A DNA stretch of 11,203 nucleotides. Source: Muribaculaceae bacterium. Its GTDB lineage: Bacteria > Bacteroidota > Bacteroidia > Bacteroidales > Muribaculaceae. Of the stretch, positions 1 to 7,303 are shown piece by piece (positions within the stretch are counted from its first letter, which is position 1; each line of letters begins with the position of its first letter). The stretch lies in NCBI GenBank assembly GCA_017545095.1, contig JAFYCU010000004.1, positions 1 to 11,203 on the forward strand, given 5' to 3'. The position numbers and the translations under genes are program-made. The notes beneath the pieces are model-generated. The model saw only the letters and a program-made list of their open reading frames with translations. It made no database searches and was not told where the DNA came from.

Positions 1-2
1 GC

Positions 3-170
3 TTCGACGACCGTGATGGTGAAGACCGCCGTCCACCACGCCGCTTCGGCGACCGCGACGGCGAGGACCGCCGCCCGCCGCGCCGCTTTGGCGACCGCGA
101 TGGTGAGGACCGCCGCCCGCCGCGCCGCTTTGGCGACCGCGATGGTGAAGATCGCCGTCCACCACGCCGA
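3..170 (+). repeat. Four tandem 42-bp coding repeats
   Basis: Units start at 3, 45, 87 and 129, each 42 bp (14 codons). Units 2 and 3 are nearly identical, differing only at a few third positions. Units 1 and 4 share other synonymous choices (for example CGTCCACCACGC against CGCCCGCCGCGC). The array may continue to the left of the window. Confidence 0.93.
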
Positions 171-341
171 GATGAGGAACGGCCGGATGATGCACCACGT
201 CCACCCCGCCCACCGCGTTACGATGGCGGACCACGGCTCGGAGCCGACAAAGAGGTGCCCATTATCCATGGACGCCGCAAGAGCTGGAAACGACGTGACC
301 TCGATGACAACAATCCCAAGCCAAAACCCGAGGACGATTGA
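3..341 (+). CDS. C-terminal part of a protein with an Arg/Asp/Pro-rich repeat tail (5' end outside window)
   Basis: An open frame enters from the left edge and stops with TGA at 339-341, giving 112 visible residues. Residues 1-56 are four copies of a 14-residue unit close to FGDRDGEDRRPPRR. A charged linker follows (DEERPDDAPRPPRPPRYDGG), then a basic patch (HGRRKSWKRR) and an acidic end (PKPKPEDD). The repeat is exactly 42 bp, so it stays in frame, and the same peptide is kept despite synonymous changes; this supports this frame over the Ala/His-rich reading of a neighbouring frame. Low-complexity arginine-rich tails like this occur on Bacteroidota RNA-binding proteins such as DEAD-box helicases and pseudouridine synthases, but no catalytic domain is visible, so the protein cannot be named. 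Binding of nucleic acid by the tail is inference from composition. Confidence 0.75.
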   Translation, partial: FDDRDGEDRRPPRRFGDRDGEDRRPPRRFGDRDGEDRRPPRRFGDRDGEDRRPPRRDEERPDDAPRPPRPPRYDGGPRLGADKEVPIIHGRRKSWKRRDLDDNNPKPKPEDD

Positions 342-641
342 CAATAACTACAACAAAAACAGTCAACAAATTAAATACAAATTTTATACAAATTAATTGC
401 AAATTAAATAAAATACAAATCAGTTACAAACTTTTTACAAATTAATTGCAAATTGTATGCGTTATTTGTAGAAACAATTTTATCGGGAATAGTCAGGATT
501 GTTGTCCAGAAATAAAGAATTAAGGGCAATGCTTGTTTTAGTTCCGCTCTGATTCTTTCATTCCTTCATTCCTTATTCTTGACAAACAATAACCAACTGA
601 AGTCTATATCTGAATCAAATTCCTTCATACTTGATTAGCTG
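342..641. other. AT-rich non-coding stretch upstream of purD
   Basis: No credible gene is seen here. The first half is very A/T-rich, with repeated TACAAATT-like words. It contains a 19-bp exact direct repeat (387-405 and 436-454) and a short tandem CATTCCTT duplication near 560-575. No clean TAnnTTTG promoter was found for purD; the best near-match is TATATCTG at 605-612, with no convincing -33 partner. No strong terminator hairpin for the upstream gene was seen either. Confidence 0.6.
387..454. repeat. Pair of 19-bp direct repeats, 49 bp apart
   Basis: TACAAATTAATTGCAAATT occurs exactly at 387-405 and again at 436-454. Related words (ACAAATTAAATACAAAT, AATACAAATCAG) fill the gap between them. 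Each repeat is centred on the partial palindrome AATTAATT. It lies between the repeat-tail gene and purD. The role is unknown; it could be a duplicated regulatory site or simple AT-rich drift. Confidence 0.7.
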
Positions 642-1913
642 ATGAATCCACTCAATATATTGCTCTTGGGGTCGGGTGGCCGTGAGTGTGCGTTGGCCTG
701 GAAACTGAGTCAGAGTCCGCGTTTGGGCCAGTTGTTTGTGGCACCAGGCAATCCCGGAACCCGGGTCTATGGCACAAACCTGGACGTGCGCCCGCTCGAC
801 TTTGCCGCCGTGGGGCAAGCCGCGCTCGACCACCACATCCACATGGTGGTGGTGGGCAACGAAGACCCGCTGGTGGCAGGCATTGCCGACTACTTCCACG
901 CCTCGCTCGCCTTGCGGCATGTGCTGGTGGTGGGACCCTCGCAAGCCGCCGCACGGCTCGAAGGAAGCAAGGCGTTTGCCAAGCTGTTCATGCAGCGACA
1001 TGGCATCCCCACAGCGCAGCACATCACTGTCACACGCCACACCATCGACCAAGGCTTGCAGTTTCTGGCAGCTCAGCAGCCACCCTACGTGCTCAAAGCC
1101 AGCGGACTGGCTGCGGGAAAAGGTGTGCTGATTGTGCCAACCCTCGACGAGGCTCGCACGCAGTTGCACGACATGCTCAACGGCAAGTTTGGCACGGCCA
1201 GCAGCGAGGTGGTTGTCGAGCAGTTCTTGCAAGGCGAGGAATGCTCGGTGTTTGTGGTCACCGATGGCCATGACTGGCAGCTCTTGCCCGTGGCCAAGGA
1301 CTACAAACGTGTGGGCGAGGGCGACACGGGTTTGAACACCGGTGGCATGGGCAGCATCTCACCCGTGCCCATGGCCGACGCAGCTTTTATGCGCAAGGTG
1401 TGCGACCGCATCGTCCAGCCCACCGTGCGCGGACTGGAGCAGGAGCAACTGCCCTATTGCGGCTTCATCTTCTTTGGACTGATGAATGTGGATAGTGACC
1501 CCTATGTGATTGAATATAACGTGCGTCTGGGCGACCCCGAGACGCAGAGCGTGATGCCGCGCATCCAGGCCGACCTGGTGGAGCTGCTCGAGGCTGCCGC
1601 CACCGGGCGCGTGGCGCAGGTGCCTGTGACCGAGGATCCCCGGGCGGCGGCTACCGTCATCATCACGGCCGAGGGCTATCCCGAAGCCTACCGCAAGGGC
1701 GATGTGATCACTGGGCTCGATCAGGTGGAAGGCAGTCTGGTGTTCCAGGCCGGCACGAAGCTCGACGGCGACACGCTGCTCACAGCGGGCGGACGCGTGC
1801 TGGCGGTGACCAGCCTGGCTCCCACGGCTGAGCAGGCGTTGCAGCAGACCTATGCCAACGTGGGGCGCATTCATTTCAACGGGTGTTATTACCGGCGCGA
1901 CATTGGCAAGTGA
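642..1913 (+). CDS. purD: Phosphoribosylamine--glycine ligase (GAR synthetase)
   Basis: PurD joins glycine to 5-phosphoribosylamine with ATP to form glycinamide ribonucleotide, an early step of cytosolic de novo purine synthesis. The 423 residues match the usual full length of the family. Visible blocks in order are: N-terminal GSGGRE (10-15) and APGNPGT (34-40); VVVGNEDPL (69-77); GPSQAAARLEGSKAFAK (98-114); the ATP-grasp part with LKASGLAAGKGV (151-162), EQFLQGEECS (193-202), LPVAKDYKRVGEGDTG (215-230) and NTGGMG (232-237); the metal/substrate block EYNVRLGDPETQ (291-302); and the C-terminal domain with GYP..Y.KGDVI (345-356) and HFNG..YRRDIG (411-422). The ATG at 642 precedes the first beta strand directly and no Shine-Dalgarno is seen, as expected for Bacteroidota. 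It is the first gene of a short same-strand cluster; the next gene starts 47 bp after its stop. Confidence 0.97.
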   Translation: MNPLNILLLGSGGRECALAWKLSQSPRLGQLFVAPGNPGTRVYGTNLDVRPLDFAAVGQAALDHHIHMVVVGNEDPLVAGIADYFHASLALRHVLVVGPSQAAARLEGSKAFAKLFMQRHGIPTAQHITVTRHTIDQGLQFLAAQQPPYVLKASGLAAGKGVLIVPTLDEARTQLHDMLNGKFGTASSEVVVEQFLQGEECSVFVVTDGHDWQLLPVAKDYKRVGEGDTGLNTGGMGSISPVPMADAAFMRKVCDRIVQPTVRGLEQEQLPYCGFIFFGLMNVDSDPYVIEYNVRLGDPETQSVMPRIQADLVELLEAAATGRVAQVPVTEDPRAAATVIITAEGYPEAYRKGDVITGLDQVEGSLVFQAGTKLDGDTLLTAGGRVLAVTSLAPTAEQALQQTYANVGRIHFNGCYYRRDIGK

Positions 1914-1960
1914 AGCGAAGTGAGAATGCCGTTGGCAACCATTGATAGGATAATGACGCT

Positions 1961-2968
1961 ATGGGAATTCCGTCGGTTAGTGCGATAATCAACGAGGCAA
2001 AGGTGATTGAATTTCTCAACAATCGCACCTTTGCTGTGGTGGCTGGTGTGTTGCTGGCCCTCACGGCTGCCCTGACCGTGGCCACTGGTCAGGCCATGCC
2101 AGCCGATGTGGGTCAGGGCATGTTTTTCAGCATCAGCAAGGCTCTGTACGACAGCACCTGGCTCTCGATGGTGGTGAACGTGGCGGGTATTCTGGCCACG
2201 GGGGTGCAGTTGACGCTGCTGGGCAAGCTCTACAACTTTGTGAAGTCGCTCACCTTTGTGGGGGCAGCAGCGTTTTTCCTCTTGGAGCTGTCCACCCCGC
2301 TCATCAGCTGCACACTCAACACCGGCACCCTGCTCGTGCTGCTGCTGGCCGTGGGGACTATGGAGCTCTTTGACTGTTATCAAGACAAGCACGCTCAGGG
2401 TCCCATCTTTTTGGTGATGTGCGTGCTGGGCTTTGGGGTGATGGTGCATTGGGCTGCACTGGTGCTCATTCCGGCATTCCTGCTGGGCTTTGCCTATTTG
2501 CGGGCGATGAATTGGCGGGCAATGGTGGCTGCGGCCATCGGCTTGTTCACACCGTTCTGGATTGTGCTGGGACTTGGCATTGCTTCCCCGTCAGAATTTC
2601 GATTGTTGGAACTCAACCCATTGTGGGACACGCTCGAGCAATTGCAGGTGCGATTGCTGGTTGGATGGGCGGCCTGCACCGTGCTCATGACCATTGTGCT
2701 GTCGGTGGTGAACCTGTTTTCAATCTATCACTACCGCTTGCAGCTGCGTGTCTATAACGCATTCTTCTTGATGGTGTCGTTTTTGGCGGTGGCGGCCATG
2801 TGTGTCGATCATCGCAACCTCACCGCCTATTTGCCTATCGTGAACCTGTGTCTGTCGGTTCAGATTGCCCACGCGTTCACCATCAGCAAGTTTCCCAAGC
2901 GTTACCTCTTCATCGTGGCCCTGGCAGTGGTGTGTGTGGGGGTGTGCATCAGCAGCATCGTGATATGA
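1961..2968 (+). CDS. Polytopic inner-membrane protein of unknown function
   Basis: A 335-residue, very hydrophobic protein with about nine or ten membrane segments, roughly at residues 24-43, 66-88, 96-112, 121-137, 148-180 (probably two), 186-207, 231-253, 266-283, 287-305 and 315-335. There is no signal peptide separate from the first helix and no recognisable transporter or catalytic motif. A soluble, mildly charged N-terminus (about 22 residues) precedes the first helix. The layout recalls the uncharacterised multi-span proteins found in many Bacteroidota (DUF6427-like), but that is an impression, not a match. The gene lies 47 bp after purD and its TGA shares bases with the pdxB ATG, so it is almost certainly co-transcribed and perhaps translationally coupled with pdxB. 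A role linked to vitamin B6 or nucleotide supply is only a guess from that position. Confidence 0.85.
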   Translation: MGIPSVSAIINEAKVIEFLNNRTFAVVAGVLLALTAALTVATGQAMPADVGQGMFFSISKALYDSTWLSMVVNVAGILATGVQLTLLGKLYNFVKSLTFVGAAAFFLLELSTPLISCTLNTGTLLVLLLAVGTMELFDCYQDKHAQGPIFLVMCVLGFGVMVHWAALVLIPAFLLGFAYLRAMNWRAMVAAAIGLFTPFWIVLGLGIASPSEFRLLELNPLWDTLEQLQVRLLVGWAACTVLMTIVLSVVNLFSIYHYRLQLRVYNAFFLMVSFLAVAAMCVDHRNLTAYLPIVNLCLSVQIAHAFTISKFPKRYLFIVALAVVCVGVCISSIVI

Positions 2969-3969
2969 GGGTGGTGGTCGACAGTCACATCCCATTTGTG
3001 CGAGGTCGGCTGGAGCCGTGGGCGCAGGTGGACTATTGCGACGACATCGCTGCCGCCGATGTGCTCACCAGCGATGCTTTGCTTGTGCGCACGCGCACGC
3101 GTTGCGATGCCGCGTTGCTCGAGGGCAGCCGCGTGCGGTTTATCGGCACTGCCACCATTGGTACCGACCACATCGACCTGGACTATTGCCGCGACCGGGA
3201 TATTCAGGTGGTGAGCGCACCCGGGTGCAACGCTCCGGCGGTGGCACAATGGGTGCTGGCCGGCATAGCGCAGTGGATGGCGCAACAGGGGGTGGATAGC
3301 ACGGCTTCGCTCACCATAGGCATTGTGGGCGTGGGGCACGTGGGAAGCATTGCGGCGCGATGGGCGCAGGAGATGGGCTTCGGTGTGCTGCTTTGCGACC
3401 CTCCCCGCGCCGAGCGCGAAGGCTCACACGACTTTGTCGCACTCGACCAGTTGACCGCTCAGGCCGACATCATCACTTTTCACACCCCGCTCACGCGCCA
3501 GGGGCGTTGGCCCACCTGGCACCTGTGCGACCAGGCGTTGCTGAGCCAGGCGGCGCGATGCCGCTTGCTGATGAATGCCGCACGTGGGGCGGTGTGCGAC
3601 ACAGCCGCACTGCTGCAATGGCACGGCAGCCTGGCCATCGACTGCTGGGAGGGTGAGCCACACATCAGCCTGCCGCTGCTCGACCGGGCATTCATAGCCA
3701 CGCCGCACATCGCCGGCTACTCGTTGCAGGGCAAGCAGCGCGGCACAGCCATGGTGCTGGAGGCATTGGCGCATCGTTATGGCTGGATCATCACCCCCGA
3801 ACAGGCCGCCACACCACGCGATGGCGCTCACGGCATCACGCTGGCCGACGTGGCGCGCAGCTACAACCCCCTCGATGATACGGCACACCTGCGGCTCCAC
3901 CCCGAGCAATTCGAATGCCTGCGCAACAACTATCCCCTGCGCAACGAGGTCAACGACCATGCTGACTGA
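2965..3969 (+). CDS. pdxB: 4-phosphoerythronate dehydrogenase
   Basis: PdxB oxidises 4-phospho-D-erythronate in the DXP-dependent route to pyridoxal 5'-phosphate. The frame is open further upstream, but the ATG at 2965, overlapping the preceding stop as ATGA, begins directly with the family N-terminus MRVVVDSHIPF; this gives 334 residues. Visible D-2-hydroxyacid dehydrogenase features are: VRTRTRC (41-47); FIGTATIGTDHID (59-71); PGCNAPAVAQWV (86-97), close to the PdxB signature; the NAD-binding GVGHVG (122-127); NAARGAVCDT (204-213), with the expected catalytic Arg207; DCWEGEP (226-232), with Glu231; and TPHIAGYS (246-253), with His248. The C-terminal ~80 residues correspond to the PdxB dimerisation region, somewhat shorter than in the Escherichia coli enzyme (378 residues overall). 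It is the last gene of the purD cluster; the MITE-like element begins about 30 bp after its stop. Confidence 0.94.
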   Translation: MRVVVDSHIPFVRGRLEPWAQVDYCDDIAAADVLTSDALLVRTRTRCDAALLEGSRVRFIGTATIGTDHIDLDYCRDRDIQVVSAPGCNAPAVAQWVLAGIAQWMAQQGVDSTASLTIGIVGVGHVGSIAARWAQEMGFGVLLCDPPRAEREGSHDFVALDQLTAQADIITFHTPLTRQGRWPTWHLCDQALLSQAARCRLLMNAARGAVCDTAALLQWHGSLAIDCWEGEPHISLPLLDRAFIATPHIAGYSLQGKQRGTAMVLEALAHRYGWIITPEQAATPRDGAHGITLADVARSYNPLDDTAHLRLHPEQFECLRNNYPLRNEVNDHAD

Positions 3970-4001
3970 TGACCTGCGTTGGCAAAACGTTCTGTTTTTT
4001 A

Positions 4002-4207
4002 GGCAACTACCGCGAAGTTTTCCCCACAAAATAGTGAGCTTTTAGCTGCTCCCCTAATTTAGGGGAGCTGTCACGAAGTGACTGAGGAGTAGAACAATGC
4101 AATTGTGTATCAATAATTTAGTGAGTCATACATCCCCCAACCCCCTCTAATTAGAAGAGGAGCTGTTGAAACCATCATTATGGGGGAGAACTTCGCGGTA
4201 GTTAGCA
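4002..4207. mobile_element. MITE-like element with ~21-bp terminal inverted repeats
   Basis: The left end (4005-4025) and right end (4183-4203) are reverse complements over 21 bp with one mismatch; the perfect core is AACTACCGCGAAGTT. Homology continues one or two bases outward (GC) with a single-base indel. A 6-bp direct repeat, TTTTTA, flanks the element at 3996-4001 and 4208-4213 and may be a target-site duplication, although the surroundings are T-rich. Inside are a hairpin with 9-bp arms (4048-4056 with 4060-4068, 3-nt loop), a second hairpin GTCAC-GAA-GTGAC (4070-4082), and a weaker one around 4145-4161. There is no coding capacity, so if mobile it would need a transposase from elsewhere. 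It could instead be a structured intergenic repeat that also ends pdxB transcription. Confidence 0.6.
4048..4082. terminator. Two adjacent hairpins downstream of pdxB, possible terminator
   Basis: Arms GCTCCCCTA and TAGGGGAGC pair perfectly around a 3-nt loop (4048-4068). They are followed at once by GTCAC-GAA-GTGAC (4070-4082). The structure lies about 80 bp after the pdxB stop and within the MITE-like element. There is no U-run after it, so intrinsic termination is uncertain. Confidence 0.35.
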
Positions 4208-4279
4208 TTTTTAAAGCAATTGATAATCAATGGATTGGCGATTTGATGTTAAGAGATATCAAAAAACGTCATTTTGTTT

Positions 4280-4310
4280 TTCGGTATTTCAAAAAAAAGA
4301 ACTACCTTTG
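4280..4310 (+). promoter_or_regulatory. Probable nhaD promoter (Bacteroidota type)
   Basis: TACCTTTG at 4303-4310 fits the -7 consensus TAnnTTTG exactly. A T-rich -33 region (TTTTGTTTTTC, 4272-4282) lies at the right distance, though the four bases at a 20-bp spacing read TTTC rather than TTTG. Expected initiation is near 4317, leaving a leader of about 54 nt before the ATG at 4371. Confidence 0.6.
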
Positions 4311-4370
4311 CAGGCCTAAAACGAAAAGATATATTTAACACTGTCGCGAAATTCGCTTAATGAAGCATTC

Positions 4371-5714
4371 ATGTCGACACTCACGTTAGCGATAGTTATC
4401 GCATTCATCTTGGGCTATGTGTGCATAGCCATGGAGAGTATCACCAAGATTAACAAGGCAGCTATCGCCTTGATTATGTTTGTGGTGTGCTGGTCAATAT
4501 ATATGATTGACCCTTCGGCTTATATGCCCGGTGTGTCGGGCAACGAGCTTTATCATGCTGTGTCGCGGATGATTGAGAACCACCTGGGTGACACCTCCAC
4601 CACGCTGTTCTTCCTGATGGGAGCGATGACCATTGTGGAGGTGGTGGATCAGAATGGCGGCTTCAATTTCGTGCGCTCGCTGTTGCGCACCTCCAGCAAA
4701 CGCAAGCTGCTGTGGCGCATAGCGTTTCTCACTTTTTTCCTCAGTGCCATTCTCGACAACCTCACCACGAGTATCGTGATGATTATGCTGCTGCGCAAAC
4801 TCGTTGACGACCGTGAGGACCGGCTCATCTATGCATCGCTGGTCGTGATTTCGTCTAATTCAGGTGGTGCATTCTCGCCCATTGGCGATGTCACCACCAT
4901 CATGCTCTGGAACAGCGAGTTTGTGACTTCGCAAGGGGTGATTACTGAGATTTTCATCCCGTCGCTCATTTCGATGGTGATTCCGGCTTTCATCATGCAG
5001 TATTGGTTCAAGGGCGACCTGGTCACCACAGGACTTGAGTCCGACTCAGGAGGTGTGGAACTCACAGAGAGGCAGCGCCGAACGGTGCTGTTTGTGGGTG
5101 TGGGCGGACTCATTTCGGTGCCGCTGTTCCATTCCGTCACCCACCTGCCGCCGTTCATGGGCATCCTGCTGGTGCTGGGCTTGCTGTGGTCGGCCACCGA
5201 GCTCATCTACGGCACCAAGCGTGTGAAGGCTAAAGGAACGGTGAAGAAACGCGTGAGCACGTTGCTCTCGCGCATCGACATGAGCACCATACTCTTCTTC
5301 CTCGGCATCCTCATGGCCGTGAACTGTTTGCAGGAGATTGGAGTGCTCAAGATGATGGGCATCTGGCTCGATGGCGTGAGCGGTGGCAACCACTACTTGG
5401 TTACAGGTGTGATTGGCGTGCTGAGTAGCATCGTCGACAATGTGCCGCTGGTGGCGGGTTGTATGGGTATGTATCCGTTGGCTGCCGCTGGCGATATGGC
5501 CGTGGACGGCATTTTCTGGCAGCTGCTGGCCTATTGTGCCGGTGTGGGCGGGTCGATGCTGATTATCGGCAGCGCCGCCGGTGTGGTGGTCATGGGTCTG
5601 GAGAAAATCACCTTCGGCTGGTATCTCAAGCGCATCACCTGGGTGGCGTTTGTGGGCTACCTGGTGGGCCTAGTCAGTTACTGGGTTATTCGCTCGTTCA
5701 TCTTCCCTGGTTGA
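4371..5714 (+). CDS. nhaD: NhaD-type Na+/H+ antiporter
   Basis: A 447-residue inner-membrane protein of the ion transporter superfamily that holds NhaD and ArsB. NhaD exchanges cytoplasmic Na+ or Li+ for protons, helping sodium and pH balance. Typical family blocks are seen: ILDNLTTSIVM (127-137), SNSGGAFSPIGD (162-173) with its helix-breaking Gly/Pro and acidic residue, DNVPLVAG (356-363), and GGSMLIIGSAAGVVVMG (393-409). These form two related halves around a charged central loop (about 220-238, and 282-302, which is rich in Lys/Arg). About ten to twelve membrane segments can be drawn. The length is normal for the family. The start follows directly into the first helix (TLAIVIAFILGYVCIA). 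The gene has its own promoter-like site and appears monocistronic; a palindromic repeat follows 66 bp after its stop. Substrate preference (Na+ or Li+) cannot be read from sequence. Confidence 0.9.
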   Translation: MSTLTLAIVIAFILGYVCIAMESITKINKAAIALIMFVVCWSIYMIDPSAYMPGVSGNELYHAVSRMIENHLGDTSTTLFFLMGAMTIVEVVDQNGGFNFVRSLLRTSSKRKLLWRIAFLTFFLSAILDNLTTSIVMIMLLRKLVDDREDRLIYASLVVISSNSGGAFSPIGDVTTIMLWNSEFVTSQGVITEIFIPSLISMVIPAFIMQYWFKGDLVTTGLESDSGGVELTERQRRTVLFVGVGGLISVPLFHSVTHLPPFMGILLVLGLLWSATELIYGTKRVKAKGTVKKRVSTLLSRIDMSTILFFLGILMAVNCLQEIGVLKMMGIWLDGVSGGNHYLVTGVIGVLSSIVDNVPLVAGCMGMYPLAAAGDMAVDGIFWQLLAYCAGVGGSMLIIGSAAGVVVMGLEKITFGWYLKRITWVAFVGYLVGLVSYWVIRSFIFPG

Positions 5715-5780
5715 GGAAGACCAAACGCCAAAACATCTACAACCCACCCTCGTCGTTCATCGTCGGGATGGGGCAATCGA

Positions 5781-5841
5781 CAACTGAGTTTTTTCCAAAT
5801 CGAGCAAAAAATGGCCGATTTGGAAAAAACTCAGCGATTTT
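5781..5841. repeat. 61-bp palindromic repeat, copy A (possible bidirectional terminator)
   Basis: Perfect 19-bp inverted arms (5784-5802 and 5816-5834, CTGAGTTTTTTCCAAATCG and its complement) enclose a 13-nt loop. The repeat is copied with one substitution at 7332-7392. Copy A lies between the convergent ends of nhaD and the ATPase gene, only 3 bp from the ATPase stop. The plus-strand hairpin is followed by CGATTTTT. It may stop transcription from both sides. Confidence 0.85.
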
Positions 5842-5844
5842 TGG

Positions 5845-7275
5845 TCACAAGAACAGGGCATCCATGGTCAGCACATCGTTGAATGTGGAGCTATAGGTGC
5901 CGGGGCGTAGTCCGTAGGTGGTGATTAGTGTGGGCCATAGTGCCTGCTTCGCTCCTGTTTCGAGCTGGAAAGTGGCAACGCGGTTGCGTATCTTTTGGTC
6001 TTCGCCCTTATCGAGCAGGTATTCCGCTTCGCTGTATTTCATCTCGAACAGGTTGATTACACCATCGGCTCGATCGAGTATCATGTCAATCTGAGCACCC
6101 CCTTCTGTGTTGCGGCTTCGCCAGGAATAGTGTTTTGTGGCGATGCGGTCGATGTGAAGCGCAAGCTTGATTTGTTCGATGTGAGCCATGCACACTTTTT
6201 CGAAACTCAATCCCAACCAAGCATTCACTTCGGTAGTGCCCAAGTGGTTGCTCCAGTAGTGTGTTTCGGATTCAGCGCGAGGCACAAAAGTGAGATAGAA
6301 CAGCGAGTAGAAGTCGGTGAGCTGATAGATGGCCGAAGTGCGGTTGATGGTTTTGTTGCGCACAAGATGTTTGCACACAATGTCGCAATTGACCAGGTCT
6401 TCGAGTTTGGCTGTTAGTGAACCACTTGATTCTTTGCCCAACACTTGCTGCAACTGGCTGCGTGTGAGGCCGGTTTTTACATGTGACAATGCCTGCACAA
6501 TCGCCATATATGATTCTGGCGATCGAAACAAGGTGGTGTAGAGGCGGCGATATTCGCGTCTCAGCTCTTCTTCGGGGCTGAAAAACAGACGGTCGAGATT
6601 CATGGCAAAGCTCTCGTTGTGGCGTAGAAGGCTCAGGTAATAAGGCACACCTCCCAAAGCCATATAGGCTTGAAGCACAGCAAGCCGTTGCCAGTTGAAG
6701 TGCCGGCTCTGAAGATATTGCTCTGTTTCGCTCAAGGTGAATGGGTGCAGGTGAATCTCGTGTGTGATGCGGTCGTGCAGGCCGCCCTTGTCGTTGATGA
6801 TGTTGCGAATCATCCATGATGTGGCACTACCGCACACGATGAGCTTGACCTGCGGCTGCAGCGATGCCCAGCTGTTCCAAAAATAACCCAACGCACGCAC
6901 AAACCCCGACCGTTGAGTATCCATTGAGGGCAATTCATCGAGGAACACGATGCATGGAGCCTCGCTATTGCGCTCGATATAGCCTTTGAGATGCGCTTTG
7001 AGAAGCCTGAAGGCTTCCATCCAGCTTTTTGGCTTGTCGGGAAGCGTGCCGCTATAGTCATGCATGGCATCGATAAAGGCTTCCATCTGCTCGCTTTGGC
7101 TGCCGCCCAGCACCCCCGTCATGGCAAATGCCATCTTGCCACCAAACAATTGGTTCACCAAGAATGTTTTCCCCACGCGCCGCCTGCCATAAATGGCAAT
7201 GAACTCGGGTCGGCCTGACGTGGTGTATTCGTTGAGCAGCTTGATTTCCTGCTTGCGTCCGATTAGTGTGTCCAT
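5845..7275 (-). CDS. AAA-type ATPase of the ATPase_2/DUF234 class
   Basis: A 476-residue cytosolic protein. The N-terminus has a STAND/AAA-like ATPase domain: IGRKQEIKLL (5-14), Walker A GRRRVGKT (30-37), Walker B IVFLDELP (109-116) and a sensor-like LIVCGSATSWM (145-155). A winged-helix-like middle follows (about 250-320). The C-terminal DUF234-type part carries D397, then E411-x-K413 in the stretch NLFEMKYS, which fits a PD-(D/E)XK nuclease-like core. Proteins of this class are abundant and multicopy in Bacteroidales and archaea. Their biological role is poorly known; DNA or mobile-element handling is only suspected. The gene stands alone, opposite in strand to both neighbours. It is visibly less GC-rich than purD or the GH92 gene and sits between two direct copies of a 61-bp palindrome, which hints at independent acquisition. 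The start at 7275 puts the GR(K/R)xE motif at residue 6, as usual in the family. Confidence 0.9.
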   Translation of the reverse strand: MDTLIGRKQEIKLLNEYTTSGRPEFIAIYGRRRVGKTFLVNQLFGGKMAFAMTGVLGGSQSEQMEAFIDAMHDYSGTLPDKPKSWMEAFRLLKAHLKGYIERNSEAPCIVFLDELPSMDTQRSGFVRALGYFWNSWASLQPQVKLIVCGSATSWMIRNIINDKGGLHDRITHEIHLHPFTLSETEQYLQSRHFNWQRLAVLQAYMALGGVPYYLSLLRHNESFAMNLDRLFFSPEEELRREYRRLYTTLFRSPESYMAIVQALSHVKTGLTRSQLQQVLGKESSGSLTAKLEDLVNCDIVCKHLVRNKTINRTSAIYQLTDFYSLFYLTFVPRAESETHYWSNHLGTTEVNAWLGLSFEKVCMAHIEQIKLALHIDRIATKHYSWRSRNTEGGAQIDMILDRADGVINLFEMKYSEAEYLLDKGEDQKIRNRVATFQLETGAKQALWPTLITTYGLRPGTYSSTFNDVLTMDALFL

Positions 7276-7303
7276 ATTGAAAAATTGTGCTGTGATGTGG
7301 CTG

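Larger units (their letters stand above)
3970..4370. other. Non-coding interval between pdxB and nhaD
   Basis: No gene is seen in these 401 bp. The left half (4002-4207) is a MITE-like element with inverted ends and internal hairpins, described separately. The right half (4214-4370) is AT-rich and carries the probable nhaD promoter at about 4280-4310, followed by a ~55-nt leader. Confidence 0.75.

Noticed and set aside
1..170. CRISPR-like array at the left edge
   Set aside because: The 42-bp units are contiguous with no spacers and are in-frame coding repeats.
13..396. 127-residue Ala/His/Thr-rich frame over the 42-bp repeats
   Set aside because: It is the neighbouring frame of the repeat array. 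The frame starting at 3 keeps a conserved peptide and ends in a sensible charged tail.
605..612. TATATCTG as a purD -7 box
   Set aside because: It has one mismatch to TAnnTTTG and no TTTG at the proper distance, so it is too weak to annotate.
615..1271. 218-residue minus-strand frame opposite purD
   Set aside because: It is a shadow of purD, with His/Gln-rich composition and no recognisable domain.
2800..2964. Longer N-terminus for pdxB
   Set aside because: It would overlap the membrane-protein gene by 169 bp with non-homologous residues. MRVVVDSHIPF at 2965 is the natural PdxB start.
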